Assembly: GCA_021397835.1 (NCBI GenBank) | Contig: JAJFZO010000344.1 | Span: 5,456,001-5,520,000 of the forward strand | Origin: Moringa oleifera | Taxonomy: Eukaryota; Streptophyta; Magnoliopsida; Brassicales; Moringaceae | Reading direction: 5' to 3' | DNA: 64,000 nucleotides | In this document: positions 22,605 through 35,068 of the stretch, piece by piece | Numbering within the stretch: the first letter of the stretch is position 1 | How the letters are laid out: each line of letters opens with the position of its first letter | Notes under the pieces: generated by a model | Told to the model about the DNA's origin: nothing | Databases searched by the model: none | What the model saw: the letters and a program-made list of their open reading frames with translations, nothing else | Position numbers and translations under genes: made by a program

Positions 22605-23945
22605 CCAAAAAAAGAGCATGATGACATCGTTCTTAGGGACAGCATAGTCAGAGCTTCAACAAAGGGGATCATATTTTTTTATTGATCTGATTTTTGTTGA
22701 TATTTTAAAAAGATTTTCAAGTTTTTTAGATTGGTCACTACAATTATATTATATTTTACATTAACCTGTTAGTTTGTGACCTTTGCTTTATGAAGATAGG
22801 TTCAAATTTAATGTTCTATGGACTTAATATTCTTTCAGTCTGCACTAATGTTGTGAAACAGTTTACTACACCCTTGTGATGCTCTTCGTGTCTGGTCTGA
22901 TTTTCTTTTCCCTTCCTTGGTTGCTTTTTACTTTGGGCTCTGAGCCGTCTGACTATCTGAGTGGCCACCTCATAGGACCTAACCCAATTTCTAAGCCCGA
23001 AAAGGTTGAGAAGAAGCAGTGTCCCAAAAGTTCCAGCCTGTTTTGTGTTAAAAAAGCCCACACAACCAAAACCCAGATTGAATCAAGAGAGACAACCGGA
23101 GGATCACCAGAAATTTTCCCACATAGGCTCCCTGAGAAATATAGAATTAATAGATGAGCAAGTGATGTAATTTTGAGAGGGAAAGGGAAGCACTTTTTTT
23201 CAAGAGAAAATGTGATGAAAAAAGAAACTCATGAGTATTTAGCTGTCTTGATATGTCATTACTTGATTTTTGGATCTCCTCTTAAGAGGTGATGCATTAA
23301 AATTTTCATACGACTGTACCAACAAGTGACTTGCAGCGAGTGATGTAATTTTGATATGGAAGTTATGTGGGTTGGCTGATTTTCCTTCAAAGAAATGATT
23401 ATATGAAGAAGCAATGAACCACAGAGAGGCGTAAAGTGACTGCTCGCAAGTCAAGTTGGGCTGTCCCCTTTTTCATTAATCAACCAGTTGAGCAATGGAA
23501 AGTAGCTTTTGAGGTCAGTTTGCTCCCTGTTAGAATGACCTTTTGAGTGATGTCTTCGTAAAGTTGTCTTCAACATTTGCGTAAATAGTAGAATATTACC
23601 CATAAATCTTGCAGCTAAATCAGTTGAAGGACCACCACAAAGTGAATATGAAACTGGGTGATTTGTCTAATTTGCTGCATAAATTTCTGCTATTTCTTTG
23701 ACTAAGACAGCTTCAAAGAAACCACTCAAGGAACATCAATGAAAATTCATGAATGTGATGGCTAAAATGTCAGCTGACACTATTGGGTGGAGATTCCATA
23801 GAAAACCCTTTTTGGGTTTCCACTATTGGCTAAGAAAACCAATTGAAATCTGCTCTGTCACCTACTGTGTGTCTCCTTACGTTTACTCTTGATGAATCAA
23901 ACCACAGTGTTATAGACCGTTTGTGCATTCAAAGAGCTAAAACTG

Positions 23946-24003
23946 TTCTTCAGCTGCTTAAGGGCGGTACATATCTGAGTAAGTTTCTTCAGCTGCTTAA
24001 GGG
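23946..24003. repeat. 19-bp direct repeat
   Basis: TTCTTCAGCTGCTTAAGGG occurs at 23946-23964 and again at 23985-24003. The stretch is non-coding and no gene was recognised around it. Confidence 0.7.
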
Positions 24004-24575
24004 TTACCCTAGCCAAGTTTAAGACACAGCATCTCTGAAATCGTGTTGAATAAAGTGTTCTTGAAGTTGGTTTTTGCATAAACAAATGCGGTTCTGATGT
24101 CAGAAACCAAATCATTTAGGTTAGGTTCTACAAATGCATAGAACTTATGTTCTTGTAACTTTTGCAGTAGGCCTGGCATGTTGTTTGCTCTTATATTACA
24201 TGGCAACATTGCTGACACATTTGATATCTGCTACCGCCTCTGCTCCCACTTACTCAGCTGATGTTGTGCACTGAGAACATGTTTTAGTGAATGCCTCACT
24301 TTGTCATGCTTGTTTGGGAACCTTCCATGAGTGTTGCCTTCTCTCTTCCCTGAATATCTCTAAACTTTAATGATAATTTCCACTACACCTTGACCTAAAA
24401 TTAGTGCAGAGCTCATATGCCACCACACCCATCATTCTTTGGTCATCCTCCACTTGCATAGTGTGCTCCATCTCTCTTCACCATCTTTTTAAAATACTAT
24501 AATCTTCATGATATCCCCCACTTAACAAATCTGAATGATCACTGTAGGTTTGCTTCCTTGTCAATGGTTCACATT

Positions 24576-24592
24576 GAGAGAGAGAGAGAGAG
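24576..24592. repeat. (GA)n microsatellite upstream of the PSY-like gene
   Basis: About eight GA units, roughly 220 bp upstream of the ATG at 24809. GA repeats are frequent in plant promoters and leaders. Confidence 0.8.
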
Positions 24593-24808
24593 CTTTTAGA
24601 AAGATCAAAACGCGTTAAACACTAAGCCCCTCACCAAGTTATTGAGTACCTATCAACCTTTTTGACTTTGAGTATATAGTGAATGTTCTCTTCCAGCATC
24701 ATGAACATCAAGAAAATTCTGTGATGTCAATGTATAAATTGAGTAGCAGCTAGCTTTGTGAGACACCACACGCACATTGATTGTCACTAAGAGAGATTCT
24801 TATAAGAA

Positions 24809-25302
24809 ATGGCAGGAGCTCTCTTTCGGGTACTAGTAATCTTACTGGGTCTATCTCACCTCCTCTGCCTTAATGCAGTCCCAGTTACTAGTAAATCTTC
24901 AACAACTATCTTCTCTTCTCTTTCTTCCTGTTTTTCTTGATTTGTTTTCATACTTAAAACTTGATTCCAATGCTTTTTGCAGGGACTGGAAGCCTAATGG
25001 ATGAACGTCAGCTTCATCAAGTCCAACAAGATACCCTCCCGGTACTTAACAGACTCTACACAAGAAATTACAGCTAATATTTACTAGAAGTTTACTCATG
25101 ACTTCATGAATAACAATCATGCTTTAGTTTGCTAATGCATTTTTTTTCCACTGATATTGCGCAGGTGAGTGCAGAGAAGAATTTGGAGGCAGAACTCATA
25201 AATGAAAGGATGGCTGTGGAGATTAATGATTATCCAGGATCAGGAGCCAACAACCGCCACACTCCAAGGCCACAGTTGGGGAGAGGCTGCACTGAGTGTT
25301 AG
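24809..25302 (+). CDS. Small secreted peptide precursor, PSY-like (sulfated-tyrosine peptide family)
   Basis: Three short exons: 24809-24890, 24983-25041 and 25165-25302, giving 92 residues, all junctions in frame. Residues 1-23 are a clear signal peptide (ALFRVLVILLGLSHLLCLNA). A variable acidic linker follows, then ERMAVEINDYPGSGANNRHTPRPQ near the C terminus. The core from Asp69-Tyr70 fits the PSY pattern DY....AN..H.P position by position (compare PSY1, DYGDPSANPKHDPG). In that family the Tyr is sulfated and the processed peptide promotes growth through LRR receptor kinases. It differs from classic PSYs in ending GRGCTEC, with two cysteines. The gene was too fragmented by introns to show as a long ORF. 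Membership of the PSY family is inferred from this motif. Confidence 0.82.
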
Positions 25303-27782
25303 ATTCTCTACATAGCAGGTCTGCTCTTCATAATATAATATTATGAGACAGTAGCTGCAGCCATTGTTTTGATCCTTCATTGCTTGGTTACGTTGTTTAG
25401 ACTTATCTATAGTTTAGCTGGGGGTGGAGTTGATTGGTGATGGTTATATTGTGAGGTATGTGGAGAAATGCTGATGATACCTAAGAGAGGAAGGATCGAG
25501 AACTAATTGTAATAGATGTCAGTTATATGGGCTGAAGTAAGTTGTATGAACTTGATTTTCAACTGATACTGCAAATTGTATTTTGTTTGTATCGTCCAAC
25601 TAAGCCTCTCTTTCCAGTTTAATTATGTCTAATGAATGAAATTGTAAGGCACAGGCCTTCTTTGCATCTGTTAATTCATGATTCAAAGTCATTCAATTCA
25701 TTTCCTTTTCTTGTGTACAGAGAAAAATTGAACTGTTTCAGCAATCTTTTTCTGAAGCCCTGTTACTGATGACAGGCTTCATCCATTCTGCACGTAAATC
25801 TGAAAAAAAGAAAATGCTCTAGATTCAACCCACCCTCATATTTTACAAAGCAAAGTTACCATTCCTTTCTGTTATCAATTGCTCTTGATTCTCACATTTT
25901 AGTCCATAAGTGGACAGTTGAAATGACATTCTAAGATCAGTAAGTTCAACGGGTACTGGAAATTTAGGCCTAAACTCAGCTGGTGAGCTGAAGATGGCTT
26001 TCAACCTAAAATTTCTGCATAATTTACTCAAAAAGTTAGGAAGTTAGGCCATGCTTGTGTAATAGTCTGAGCTTACTTGATCTACAATGCAACTATTGAT
26101 GGACCCAAAATCAATTTCTTACAAACTTTAGCCTCAAAATGCTTGTTTTTTGCAGTGTGCTTTACCCTTATTTGGGAAAGAAAGAGCATAAATCACTAAA
26201 ATACTTATATGCTTTCCTTCAGTTTGTGTTGGACAACTAAGTTCCTGGAAAGTGTATTCTAAGTTATAAACCAATCTGCACTCTTTAATAAATCCTGTTA
26301 GATAAACCACTGGAAAGGCCTTGTAAATATCTCGAAGCAAAATGCATCCATTGGTTTAAGTGGAGAGAGTGGAATATGATGTGGTAGGCATATCCACCTT
26401 CTCTCTACTACTTTCTGTTTGGCTAAGTTTTTGCCAGGAGCATCATATCATTTTCTATGCCATTTGCAGCACAAGTGTAGTACCAGATGTGGCTGTCGAA
26501 TATAATTAACATTGTTGGAAGAACATAATCTTTCAGATTGTACAACCATATCTCCGATTCAAAACAGAAAAGGTATTAGTCTGGATTCTCATCGACATAA
26601 ACTATTCATATGGTCTGAAGCTAATCATACAGATGGACAGTGTAGTAGCAGCCGGCAAAGAAACTTGTAAAAAATTCAATCATGATCAGGACACTGATAT
26701 GCTTTTTGTTTCTTGGATGACCATCGTAAATGAAGCTATTAACCTTGCAAAAGCAACCCTTTTGATAAATTTAATACATCATAAAATGGAAGATTGCCTT
26801 TAAATTTCAAGAACTTTACAAGCTGAGTAGCATACAGGATTTTGGGACTCAAAGGACTAAGTTTTTGAATTAGGGAAGGATTTGTAGGTTGAGGTAGTTA
26901 GCTTATTTGGGCAAGGATTGATGAGCAAACAAATACACCAAACAGTCAAATTCGGAGAACTAAGAAAGTTGCATAAACTCATATGGTTCTGTTTTCCATT
27001 CATCTGCGGATAAGATTTTCTGGTTGAATAACTTGAAAGTGCAGGTTGAGTACTGCAGTAACCTTTGCTCTATAGTACATGAGGCTGCTTCGAAAGGCCT
27101 GAATGTGCAAACTATATTTTGAATTTTCTGTTGTTATCTTAGTGGTGGGGTTACAACTTAATCAGGAGGAAAATTAGCCACAAAGCATGGAGAAAAGTAG
27201 GAAAAAACACAGTGAAGTTAATTACACTAAATCAGTTCTTAATCTCTTGCTTTTTAGATCTTAGTGCTTGCTTTTGTGTTATCTGACATGCCCAGAATAG
27301 AAAAAACCAGTAACAAAGAGAAAGATAAATGGAGGAGAATGATTGAAAGGAAGGCAGCATTACTCACTGCATGTAGTCTAATTTATCATGATTATGTTTA
27401 ACTTTTCGAAGTGTCTCTGATACTAAAATAGTTCATGACCACCAATGTTAAACCAGGAAATGATCCCACTTTGTAAAATAAGGAAAGATCATGCACTAAT
27501 CAAGATATGACAAATCAATGCAAATACAATGGAGTACATAGTGCAAGATTAATCTAGTAGAAGAAATTTCTTTGCCTGTGGTGAAGACAAGTGATCTTTG
27601 TCCAAGTACTGTTGGTACTGAATGCTCTTATATTGTCACTCTTTTTTATATCAAATGCTGAATTAGTACAGAAACACAACTGGATTCGCAGCCAGGACGG
27701 CTAGTTATTGTTTAAAACAAAACCAGTGAAGATTACAGATAAAACTGGGAGATAATTATAGCGTTAGCTGTAGGTTTATTTG
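25303..27782. other. Intergenic region between the PSY-like and GDSL genes
   Basis: About 2.5 kb. The first 350 bases are probably the PSY-like 3' UTR. The remainder shows no coding exon, RNA gene or clear repeat that I could recognise. The two genes converge here. Confidence 0.5.
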
Positions 27783-29270
27783 TTATTCCTGTGGAGATGG
27801 AGCAACTTCAGGTGCTGGGGAAGGAGCATTATTTGCATCAACACTCAAAAATCCAAATTTCTTGATAAGTTCATTGGCTATCATCTCATTTGCCCTATCC
27901 GTGGGATGGTACTCATCCCAAAACACATACTGGCTTCTATCTTTACACAATGTTGATGCTGGTAAACATGTGAGTGCAGGCCTGATCCTCCCAAATGAAC
28001 AACAAGGTGAATCTGAATTGCTAAATCCTACAATCATGAAACAATGCAGTAAAATCTGGGATGTAGAAAGCATTGCCTAGAGTTTAATTATCTGATAAGA
28101 AGTTAAAAGTGGAGAGGATATAGACTTACCATGTTTATTTGGGTTCATGATCACATCATTGACAACATCATAGGCATCTCCAAACTTGTAGCTAGCATTG
28201 GGAAGTTTACTTGCCAGATTATCTAATAGTTTGCTTGCAGCTGTATTGAAGCTGATAGCAAGCTTGTTTGTCCTCTCCTGGCAATCCCCTGATGAACTTA
28301 AGACCCTTTGGAGAGGAATGCAACCCATTGGTCCGAGCCCAAACACCATCAGCTGCCTTGCTCCCAACCTATGCAATAGCTATACAAATAGCGAAGTCTA
28401 GTTAGAAATATATAATATTATTGAACAAAAATGTAGAGAAGAAATGGTGACTCCTGTCTCTGGATGAGCAAGATGTTTACCTTGAGTTGTGTTCCAAGTG
28501 TTTCCATCAAGTATTCTATAAAAGTTTGATCATTGTATTTCCAGGAGTCGCTGTATACAGGCATCAAGTAGTTGTTAATGAAGTCATTGCTTCCTAAAGC
28601 AACCACGTAACGAGCTTCTTGAAAGAACTTGTCTGCTGCTCCTTTGCCAATTTTGGCTTTTATCAGCTCTTGTGTCCCTTGAAACAGCTCAATTTGCTTG
28701 TAGAGGCAAAACCTTTGAATCTACAGAAACACACGGAATTTCAGTCTTAGAGCTATAGCGGCAGAGAGTTCAAAGAAGTTCTGTAATTGAGAATCAGAAA
28801 CTTACGAAGTAACTTCCAGTTTGATTCAGGATCCCACCACCTCCAGAAGCATAGTTTACACCATTTTCCAGTATGACATCTTCTGTTAAAGATGGATCCA
28901 GGAAAGCTGGTGGCCTTGGTAAACCAGTTTTGTCACCTGAATGGACAAGTTTAGCTTATTAGAAAGAACCAAACGTACAGGCAGCTTATCAGTGTCATGT
29001 TCATAGTGTAAACTCATACACAATACCTATTATATCAGCAACTGTACGGCCATTGGTGAACCTCCCATTGGGCAGTCCATTTCCAAAATCAATACCATAA
29101 TAAGGCAGATTAGCCTGAGCCAGGCTCCTGCGGAGGTACCAGTTGTTACCAACGTCGGACAGGGAGTCTCCGAAAATGAACTGCACGATCTTGCAGTGAC
29201 AACCACCAATGGCAATCCCGAAAAGAGTCACAATCAGTATCGTCAGGGCCGTACCGGACTTCATGATCAT
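27783..29270 (-). CDS. GDSL-type esterase/lipase, secreted (At1g74460-like)
   Basis: Five exons: 29270-29027, 28936-28806, 28720-28481, 28379-28130 and 28027-27783, giving 369 residues (typical for plant GDSL lipases). Residues 1-26 are a signal peptide. Block I is FIFGDSLSDVGNN with nucleophile Ser36. Block II includes NGVNYASGGGGIL and block III VALGSNDFINNY. Block V, FWDEYHPTDRAN, carries the catalytic Asp and His. Cysteines in DSPCCSFG and the C-terminal tail NNAPSPAPEVAPSPQE are typical of the At1g74460 subgroup. The enzyme hydrolyses ester bonds in the apoplast, with unknown substrate. Start could be Met1 or Met3. It sits beside CHLP, divergently transcribed, as in Arabidopsis from memory. 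Confidence 0.95.
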
Positions 29271-31160
29271 AGTAGTGTTTTCCCTGGCCTGATTGGAAGT
29301 TTAACGAGATAGAAATTCCGACAGAGAGATTTTCTGGGTTTGGATTTAAACACATGGAAGACAAGACAAAACGGGCAAGAAAATTGGAAACCAGCGAGAC
29401 AGTAGAACAATGTACCTCAAGGTTTGGTAGATCATTGTTTGATAAACCAACTGTTGCACATCTTCAAACCTACTTCAAACAACCTTTGTTCTTGTTCCAA
29501 CGGTATTTCTAAACCAGCTTGTCAGCCTGTAGAACTGAAGAATTCAATAATCAAACACCATATAAACACGTCTGCGATGAAAGATTCATGACTGTGAGGG
29601 AATTTAATTAGGTTTTCAATGAGATTTGTTAATACAGCAAGTTAATGTATATGGGCTGATATGGTGAGTTTACCTACCAATACCATTCAGTTTCTTGCAT
29701 GAATCAATCATGCATGCAATGTTGCTCGAGAATATTTGTAACTCGTGTACTCTTTCTGCAAGTTAAGAAAAGATAATAATAATTTCATGATTAAAATTGT
29801 GTATCTATGTTAATTTGTTTGGATGGCAAGACTATAAATTCTGCAAGGAAGATGAAATTTACTAGCTTATAGAAATGTATTGTATTTATGCAAGTAATTG
29901 CTTGAAATTAATTAATCCCTAGACTTAAAGAAGCTAATGGGTGGGTGACCTAATTGGGAACCATGACTTAATAGTTAGCCTATGGCTTAACGGTCAACAA
30001 AGGATCTTATGAAATTAATTAAATTATTAATTTAGCCTTTATGTCTTGTATTCAATTGTGTGATCAAAGGAAAACTTCGGGGGAATGTTATTACATTTAG
30101 AAGACTTTAAGATTCTCCTTGTTAAGTTTGCTACCTATGAGTGACGACGATGCTTTGCTTGGAGACGAGAGCCTCCTTACTTGTGATCGGATAGATAAAA
30201 TCTTTAAAAATAAAAAATAAAGATTTGGAGATATCAATATGCAATCAAGTTATCGTTGGATGTTTAAGTTCAAAAATAATTTAAATAAAATATATTACTT
30301 AATTAAAAATTTATTTTTATAATTTAATAAAAAATATAATAATTGAGTCTCATTAAGATTGATTTAATTTAAATAAGAGAAAATATTGATATGTTTTAAT
30401 TAAGGGTAATATCGTAGGTCATCTCAGCATCTGATATCATTCTTATTTATGAGATACGACCTACTTAATTTATTATATTAACATATGACTTGTAATTTGA
30501 TATGTGTGCTTATATTTATAACTTCTTTGTATTGTACTAATATTTATAATTTAGTATACTAATATCTGATAATTTGATATACTGACATTACTGACATCTT
30601 TTAATCTTTTTTATTGCTATTAATTATTAGTGTAAATCCATATTCTTCTTGGAGATGAACTTCCTTCACATAGATTTATTTTTGATGAACTTTGAGCTGA
30701 TTTTTCACGATTTTATTAGCAAATTGAATTCTCGTTAATTATATTTAATCACATCATATAAAAATAATAAATAATAAATATTGATATTAATATTAATATT
30801 TTTAATAATTATTATGATAAATAATCAATTTTTACCCTTCAAAATGATAATTTTCAAGTTTTTTTAATCTATAAGATTAATTGAAATATTTAATATGTGG
30901 ATACATATATAGCTAGTAAGAAAATTGTTTGAAAGCTTTACTTCATCAATCATTCATAAGAATTAATCGGGCTTTAAGAATTTAAAATCACCTTGTTAAA
31001 TCATTGAGGCATCAAAATTATCTTTTTTAATTAAAGCAGGATATTGATTTGTTCTAAGATTCTTTCATCTCAAATTACATATGGCAAAAACGGCAAGCAT
31101 TAAACAAGAGGGCGAGGTGGCTGCATGCCTTGCCCATGGAATGCAAAACGACACAGCATA
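29271..31160. other. Divergent intergenic region, GDSL and CHLP
   Basis: The proximal 400 bases should hold the GDSL promoter. 30190-31050 is AT-rich with repeated ATATTGATATTAATATT-like strings. No gene was seen. Confidence 0.5.
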
Positions 31161-31169
31161 TACCATAGG

Positions 31170-31292
31170 TGACGTGGCATAAAAGTACATGCATGTGAGG
31201 CTTCTGACGTGGCAGAATCTCAGCCAGCCACTAAAGATTCATTGCAAGTAAAATACAAAACCAAAAATCTGATCCCATTATCCACGTCCAAT
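31170..31292 (+). promoter_or_regulatory. ACGT-core and CCAATC elements in the CHLP promoter
   Basis: TGACGTGGC occurs twice, at 31170-31178 and 31205-31213, exactly 35 bp apart. CCACGTCCAATC follows at about 31281-31292. TGACGTGG is a C/G-box hybrid recognised by bZIP factors such as HY5, and CCAATC is the motif bound by GLK factors that switch on chlorophyll genes. Both fit light control of CHLP. Binding is inferred from motif identity only. Confidence 0.55.
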
Positions 31293-31466
31293 CCCTACCC
31301 TCCGATCCCTTAATCCGACGACCCAAACACCCCCAAAATCCCACACCATATCCATCACCCATTTTATTTTATTATTATTATTATTTATTAAAGAAAGGCA
31401 CTAAACTGTCATTAAGTTTACTCTGCACACTCTCTTCCTCCCTGAAACACTAAGGAAGGAAGCAAA

Positions 31467-33274
31467 ATGGCGTCAATTTCGCTAAAATCCTTCACGGGGC
31501 TCCGGCAATCTACAGTAGAGCAGCCCCATCTTGTAAGCCAAGGAGCACCCTCTTCCCGGATTCCACGTCGGCGGCTGGCGATAACCTGCGCAAGAAGCAG
31601 TCCCAAGCTGAAGAACCGGAACCTCCGGGTGGCGGTGATTGGGGGTGGACCGGCTGGTGGGGCGGCGGCGGAGACGCTGGCCAAGTGTGGTATCGAGACG
31701 GTGCTGATAGAGCGGAAGCTGGACAACTGCAAGCCCTGCGGAGGGGCCATTCCGCTGTGCATGGTGGGGGAGTTCGACATTCCTCTGGATATCATCGACC
31801 GGAAAGTGACCAAGATGAAGATGATATCTCCGTCGAATATCGCTGTGGACATTGGGCGGACACTTAAGCCCCACGAGTATATAGGCATGGTGAGGAGGGA
31901 GGTCCTCGACGCCCACCTCAGGGAGCGGGCAGCCAAGAGCGGCGCCACTGTCATTAACGGTCTCTTCATGAGGATGGACCTCCCTAGCGGGTGGGACGAC
32001 CCCTACGTCTTGTACTACACTGAGTACGACGGCACAAGGGGCAGCGTTGGTCAGAAGAAGACCCTCGAGGTCGACGCCGTGATCGGAGCCGACGGGGCTA
32101 ATTCTAGAGTCGCCAAGTCCATCAATGCCGGCGATTATGACTATGCCATTGCCTTCCAGGTTAGCTTTTCCGTGTAATATACTGCTTAGTTCTACTACTT
32201 AACACTTCTACTACATTAGTGTTTTCTTTTGTTGAGAGCGGTTAAGTAACTAAGCTTGATACTTACTCGATTTAGTTTAATCAGTTTGGTAATAGTTACT
32301 ATCTCAGCTACTGTAACGTCTTCAATCTCTTACCTTAAAGGAAGGGAAAGTCAAATTATATTCAAGAATTTCACAGTGATCTCAGATATTTAACTGAAGA
32401 TGTCAAGACATATTTGACAATTTAGCTAAGCTTTCACTTGTGGATACCCAGTTCTTTGTTAGTCTTAAATTATCTATTGAGGCTTCGTATACCGATTGTT
32501 TTTTTTTTTTTGGGGTTGCTTTTAATGGTGATTAATTACTTATTGAATCCCAATTGCTGGTAATGGTTCCAGGAAAGAATCAGAATCCCTAATGAGAAAA
32601 TGTCGTACTATGAAAACCTTGCGGAGATGTATGTTGGTGATGATGTCTCCCCAGATTTCTACGGCTGGGTCTTTCCCAAATGTGATCATGTGGCTGTAGG
32701 CACTGGCACAGTCACTCACAAGGGTGACATCAAAAAGTTCCAACTAGCAACCAGAAACCGAGCCAAGGACAAGATCCTCGGTGGCAAGATCATTCGAGTT
32801 GAGGCACACCCAATCCCTGAACACCCGCGCCCACGCAGGCTATCAGGGAGAGTTGCCTTAGTTGGGGATGCAGCTGGTTACGTTACGAAATGCTCAGGTG
32901 AAGGTATCTACTTTGCGGCCAAGAGTGGGAGGATGTGTGCAGAGGCAATCGTGGAAGGATCAGAGCAAGGGAAGAAGATGGTGGATGAAGGGGACTTGAG
33001 GAAGTACTTGGAGAAGTGGGACAAGACTTATTGGCCAACATACAAGGTTTTGGATGTGCTGCAGAAGGTGTTCTACAGATCAAACCCAGCAAGGGAAGCC
33101 TTCGTGGAGATGTGCGCCGATGAGTATGTGCAGAAGATGACATTTGATAGCTATTTGTACAAGAGAGTGGTGCCTGGAAACCCATTGGAAGACCTGAAGT
33201 TGGCTGTGAATACCATTGGGAGCCTGGTGAGAGCTAATGCACTCAGAAAGGAGATGGAAAAGCTTACTGTATGA
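31467..33274 (+). CDS. CHLP: Geranylgeranyl diphosphate reductase, chloroplastic
   Basis: Two exons, 31467-32159 and 32573-33274, giving 464 residues (Arabidopsis enzyme 467). Residues 1-45 form a basic Ser-rich transit peptide. The FAD-binding dinucleotide motif VAVIGGGPAGGAAAETL lies at about 55-71, and KPCGGAIPLCM follows. The second flavin motif GRVALVGDAAGYVTKCSGEG is at about 323-342. The enzyme uses NADPH to reduce three double bonds of geranylgeranyl diphosphate or geranylgeranyl-chlorophyll, making the phytyl chain for chlorophylls, tocopherol and phylloquinone. It works on thylakoid and envelope membranes. Exon 1 is notably GC-rich compared with its surroundings, and it stays open across several other frames, giving spurious ORFs on both strands. 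Confidence 0.98.
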
Positions 33275-35060
33275 GAGAATTAAGCCTTAGTAATTAGATC
33301 CCTCTATTTCTCCCCTGCTGTAAGAGAACCTCTGCTAATTTTCTGGTTTCTTGGCTCTGCCTGTAAGAGGAGAATTTGTTTGCAATTACAAAATCAGATT
33401 TTCATTCTTGTGATCCTGGAATGCTCACTGTTATGTATTAATCATATTTAATCTTGTAATTACTCTGCAGCAAGGCCTCTTACGATCTGTGAAACTTTTT
33501 CTGTTTCTTGTAATGAGAAGGAGATGCTTAGGCATGTGGATGGTTAAAGAAGGCTGTATAACTTCCGGCATAAACCCTTTGGGTTAATGCAAGAGCCAAG
33601 AGTCAGATTAAAGGCTGTATATGACCGTACGGACTTTTGGAAACTCTAAGTAGATTTCCTTTAGATTTTTTTAATGCCATCATTTGTGTTTATATTTAAA
33701 CTATTTCTTAACTAATTTAATTTGTTATATTTAAAATGTTTTTTAACTAATTTAATTTATTAGATAAAAAAGGCCCTCACTGTCAATTTTCTGATAAATT
33801 GGTAATAAATTAAATAAACTTGAAAAATACATATGCTGTCAAATTTATGATGAATCATTAATAAATCAAATAAACTTTAAAAACACATATATTAAAAAAA
33901 GATCCTTTGGGTTAATGCAAGAGCCAAGAGGCAAATAAAAGGATGTAGTGGAGAGTAAGGACTCAAATTGTGAGTGGATTTTTTTATGCTATAATTTGTG
34001 TTTAAACATAAAGTATTTTTTAAAATTTTAATTTTTTTAAATGAAGAAAGTGGTAATATTTCACTGTCAAATTTACCATAAATTGGTGGGCAAAAAAAAA
34101 AAAAAAAATTAGCCCCTTATCAATTGGGGTTTACAAAAATATCCTAAATTAAATTAATTTAGAAATATATTTATAAAAAATATTAAAATAAAGATTATTT
34201 AAAGTTCCAATTTATATAAGAAGTTATCAAATAAATTTGACTCAAAACAAACATTACCATCTAAATGTGACACTAAGAGTATTTTCTTTTGCTTATATAT
34301 ATTTTCTTCTAAATTTAATAAGAAAATTAGTCCATAGTTTTTTAAATAATTCATGATATTTGGTAATTTTTTTGAAGTTTAAAGTTTGTTTAATAATGCA
34401 TGGTATAAATTAAAAGTTTAAATAATTGTTACTCAAAATTTTAATATTAATTATTTTAAACCTAAATTGTATTGAATTTTTCTATACATTTGGCATATTA
34501 CATAAAATAATTATTATTTATTTGAATAAAAATCTAATTGTTTTAGAAATTGAATACGCATAAATTTCTTGTTTACTTTAGTAAGTTTCACAAATATCAA
34601 TTATATAAGGTCTAATTTTTCAATTATTATTTTAACAAAATACTAATTATATATATTATCTAAAATAAATATTTTTATCAGAAAAAGAAGATATTGCATA
34701 AATATTTATGCAGATTTTGTAGGATTTTACTAAATTGGTTCACCTTTGATTTGTCATGCTCTCGTTAAAATGTTTTTCTGATTTAATAAAATAGGGTTAG
34801 GCTGTGGGCTTAACAAATTAAAAAAATGAAAAAGAAAAAGAAAGTCATATAGTCTATGCAGCCAAACCGAACCCACAACACAAAGAAAAGGAAAGGGTAA
34901 ATGTGGGGAAGGTGATCGTGGCCGTTAAATCCGTCCGGAAAGCAACGGGGAGGATTACCTGGAGGGAGGGAAGGAGCATCTGGTAGATTCTTGTAACAGT
35001 GACGGTGTATTCTGTTAGGAGAAGGAAAATTTTCGAAAAGGAGGGGTTTGGGTTGGCTGC
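33275..35060. other. CHLP 3' UTR and AT-rich intergenic region
   Basis: 33275-33560 is probably 3' UTR. 33570-34130 contains a degenerate tandem duplication. 34130-34840 is AT-rich without genes. 34840-35060 is the upstream region of the MDH gene. Confidence 0.5.
33576..34090. repeat. Degenerate tandem duplication, period about 330 bp
   Basis: A 27-bp string beginning CCTTTGGGTTAATGCAAGAG and ending CCAAGAG occurs at 33576-33602 and again at 33904-33930. Each copy is followed by related sequence: ATCATTTGTGTTTA-type at about 33679 and ATAATTTGTGTTTA at about 33990, then CACTGTCAA at about 33779 and 34061. Inside the first copy, a 55-bp subunit starting CTGTCAA is itself repeated (about 33780 and 33836). 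Confidence 0.7.
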
Positions 35061-35068
35061 CTCACGGT

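Larger units (their letters stand above)
18621..24808. other. Gene-poor AT-rich region between CDF and the PSY-like gene
   Basis: About 6.2 kb. 18621-19100 should be the CDF promoter; it contains ACGT-core sites at about 18775 (CCACGTCA) and 18953. 19140-21100 is extremely AT-rich with a (TA)n tract and homopolymers and belongs to the repeat family described in the findings. 21270-22120 holds several ACGT motifs. 22200-22610 is GC-richer with strong hairpins but no recognised protein. 22700-24700 shows no recognisable gene. Confidence 0.5.

Noticed and set aside
24009..24218. Minus-strand ORF starting MSAMLPCNIRANN as a gene fragment
   Set aside because: No recognisable domain or splice-linked exon. 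The neighbouring sequence contains a direct repeat and looks non-coding.
31418..31969. Long minus-strand ORF (183 codons) opposite CHLP exon 1
   Set aside because: It is antisense to a clear conserved exon that is GC-rich, which keeps other frames open by chance. It has no recognisable domain.
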